64,000 bases of DNA from Chloroflexi bacterium bin20 (GTDB lineage: Bacteria; Chloroflexota; Anaerolineae; Aggregatilineales; Phototrophicaceae). Below, in pieces: positions 62,624 through 64,000 of the stretch (positions within the stretch are counted from its first letter, which is position 1; each line of letters opens with the position of its first letter). The notes below the pieces were generated by a model. The model saw only the letters and a program-made list of their open reading frames with translations. It was not told where the DNA came from and did not search any database. The position numbers and the translations under genes were made by a program. Where the stretch lies: contig MPMG01000004.1 of NCBI GenBank assembly GCA_002238485.1, forward strand, positions 62,001 to 126,000, in the 5' to 3' direction.

Positions 62624-64000
62624 TTAGTCGGCTGGCTCGTCGCCGGGCGTCAATTTGGGCATATATTCTCCGCTGAGCACATCGGCGCCGGTCTGCTGGG
62701 CGATCACACTGACCAGCGGCCGGTTGACTCGGCGGCGGCGGTTGATGCGGCGGCGCTCGGCTTGTGCCAGGGCATCGGGGCGCGCCAGCACGATCACGCC
62801 AATCAGCGCCACCAGCAGCAGCACGCCTACCAGCATCACCGGCAGCACATAGTCAATGAAGAGCACTTGGCCGACCGCTTCCGGGCTACCAAATGCTGGC
62901 AGGGCAAAAGCGTGATAAACAGCCGCTCGATACGCTGGCTGGCTGCCGGGGGGACCTGGCTCGCGCGCCAACACCCGCGTTTCAATGACGCCACGCTCGG
63001 CTTGGTAGCCGGCGAGGATGCGCAGCACGTTATCGTCTTGGTCGACAAATGCCAGATTGTAATCGCCTTCGTCCAGCTCAATGCTGATCTGGTCGCCCAG
63101 CGGCAACTGGTCAATCATCACGCGATGCGGCAGCAGCGAACTGCATGCGGCATCCTCGCACAAGCTGCGAATGGTGGTGTATTGCCCGACATCGACCAGC
63201 GAGACCTGCGCCCCCGCCAGGCCATTGACCAGCGTCAGACGCATTGTCCCCACGCTCGGGGCATTGATATTGTCTTCCAGCAGGGCGTATTCCAGCAAGC
63301 CATCGGCATTCTGGTAGAGCAGCACGGTATGCGCGCTTTCGGCTGCCAGGCTGACAGTCGCGCTGAAGACCTCGCCCGACTCGTAGCTGCCATCACTGAC
63401 GGTCGCAGCGAGTGTGTAGTCGCCGGCCGGCAATTCGCTATAGTCGCGGCTGCCTGCGCGCTCATCGTTGTAACGGACAGACTCTATGGAAGCGCCGGCG
63501 CTGGAGTCATCCAGCCCTGCCAAGGCCACGCTCGCGGCGACTTCGTCCGCCAGGGGCATCTCGAAGCCCATTTCCTGCACGCGGAATAGCTGCGCGTCGC
63601 CACCGGGCACGGCGTTGATGAGCCGCAGGCTGGCGCGGGCCTCGCCCCTTTCGACAGCTTCGTCATGAAGCATGTCCGAGGCGATCGGGAAGGCGAAGAT
63701 CATCAGCAGCGCGATAGCCACCAGCGAGCCAGCCAAGCCCAGCCAGCGCATGCGTCCGGAGGTATCGGTGGTAGTCTCTGCGCCCAGCAGCATGATGACA
63801 AACAAAAAGAGCACCATGATGGCGCCGGTGTAGACCGTGACCTGCACCATGGCCAGGAAGGGCGCGTCCAGCATCAGGTACAAAAAGGCGACGCAGCCAA
63901 AGTTGACGATGAGGAAGAGCGCGCTGTGCACAGCATTTTGCCGCGTCAGCATCATGCCAGCCGCCACGACTGCCACCACGCTCACCACCAAGAACAGCCA
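62624..64000 (-). CDS. nuoJ: NADH-quinone oxidoreductase subunit J with large inserted domain (5' end missing)
   Basis: The frame is open to the window edge. The visible N-terminal part covers helices 1-4 (RQNAVHSALFLIVNFGCVAF, DAPFLAMVQVTVYTGAIMVL, FLFVIMLLGAE). A canonical NuoJ then has a short loop and GxxxVLFxxYLLP; here about 250 extra residues (62912-63649) come first, and the usual end (GQVLFIDYVLPVMLVGVLLL) resumes after. The insert resembles two tandem DUF4397-like beta domains: RLINAVPGGDAQLF and YSELPAGDYTLAATVSDGSY then LTLVNGLAGAQVSLVDVG. A long basic C-terminal tail (RRRINRRRRVNRP) adds about 50 residues. NuoJ identity is sure; the insert is not described for the family as far as I know. 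Confidence 0.9.
   Translation of the reverse strand, partial: WLFLVVSVVAVVAAGMMLTRQNAVHSALFLIVNFGCVAFLYLMLDAPFLAMVQVTVYTGAIMVLFLFVIMLLGAETTTDTSGRMRWLGLAGSLVAIALLMIFAFPIASDMLHDEAVERGEARASLRLINAVPGGDAQLFRVQEMGFEMPLADEVAASVALAGLDDSSAGASIESVRYNDERAGSRDYSELPAGDYTLAATVSDGSYESGEVFSATVSLAAESAHTVLLYQNADGLLEYALLEDNINAPSVGTMRLTLVNGLAGAQVSLVDVGQYTTIRSLCEDAACSSLLPHRVMIDQLPLGDQISIELDEGDYNLAFVDQDDNVLRILAGYQAERGVIETRVLAREPGPPGSQPAYRAAVYHAFALPAFGSPEAVGQVLFIDYVLPVMLVGVLLLVALIGVIVLARPDALAQAERRRINRRRRVNRPLVSVIAQQTGADVLSGEYMPKLTPGDEPAD

Noticed and set aside
1..64000. CRISPR array, prophage, transposon or defence island
   Set aside because: No direct repeats with spacer periodicity, no transposase or integrase motifs, and no clusters of nuclease, helicase or toxin-antitoxin genes were seen.

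Overview
The window (about 58-60% G+C by eye) looks like an assembled fragment of a Chloroflexota genome, most likely of the Anaerolineae type. The assignment is inference. It rests on the fused str-S10-spc-alpha ribosomal block running on through truA-rplM-rpsI, the zinc-binding S14 and L36, a Nuo-type complex I, a family-1 sugar ABC importer, a long-form RmlA and the general codon style. No rRNA, marker gene or named plasmid/phage gene is present to settle it.

Layout. 1-14.4 kb (plus strand): the 3' end of lysS with an unusual C-terminal extension, a 57-residue membrane peptide gene, serS, an ABC-2 exporter (ATPase plus two equal-length permeases) behind a good sigma70 promoter, a sugar-type ABC importer without its ATPase, and a surface-glycan cluster (UDP-sugar dehydrogenase, GT4, a GT9-GT26 fusion and a HldE-type heptose kinase). 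14.4-16.4 kb: a glyoxalase-fold protein and an alkyltransferase-like (ATL) repair protein whose start codons overlap head to head, then long-form RmlA.

16.4-42.8 kb (minus strand): one of the largest conserved operons in bacteria, read from rpsL at 41328 down to rlmB at 16430: rpsL-rpsG-fusA-tuf-S10-spc-alpha-rplQ-truA-rplM-rpsI-mazG-rlmB. infA and rpsD are absent from their usual places, and a secreted S33-type hydrolase gene sits between map and rpmJ. rplF is broken by a 71-base C/G homopolymer-rich stretch that looks like a sequencing or assembly artefact. An acyl-CoA dehydrogenase precedes the block.

42.8-55.1 kb: a tmRNA gene (ssrA) with a proline-rich tag, its promoter and terminator; a lipoprotein; a small STAS-like protein; an ABC exporter with an insert in its nucleotide-binding domain; a nitrilase-family amidohydrolase; peptidyl-tRNA hydrolase fused to a TPR-like tail; a class C beta-lactamase-like hydrolase; mfd; a YbaK-type deacylase; and a PhyH dioxygenase. 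ssrA, pth and mfd together give this stretch a stalled-ribosome / stalled-polymerase theme.

55.1-64.0 kb (minus strand): a small membrane protein, an EamA transporter, and the distal end of the nuo operon (nuoJ-K-L-M-N). NuoJ contains an inserted extracytoplasmic region of about 250 residues resembling tandem DUF4397 beta-domains, and NuoL carries two His/Asp-rich inserts. The NuoJ insertion is the most unusual protein architecture in the window. I did not find a defence island, CRISPR array, prophage or biosynthetic gene cluster.
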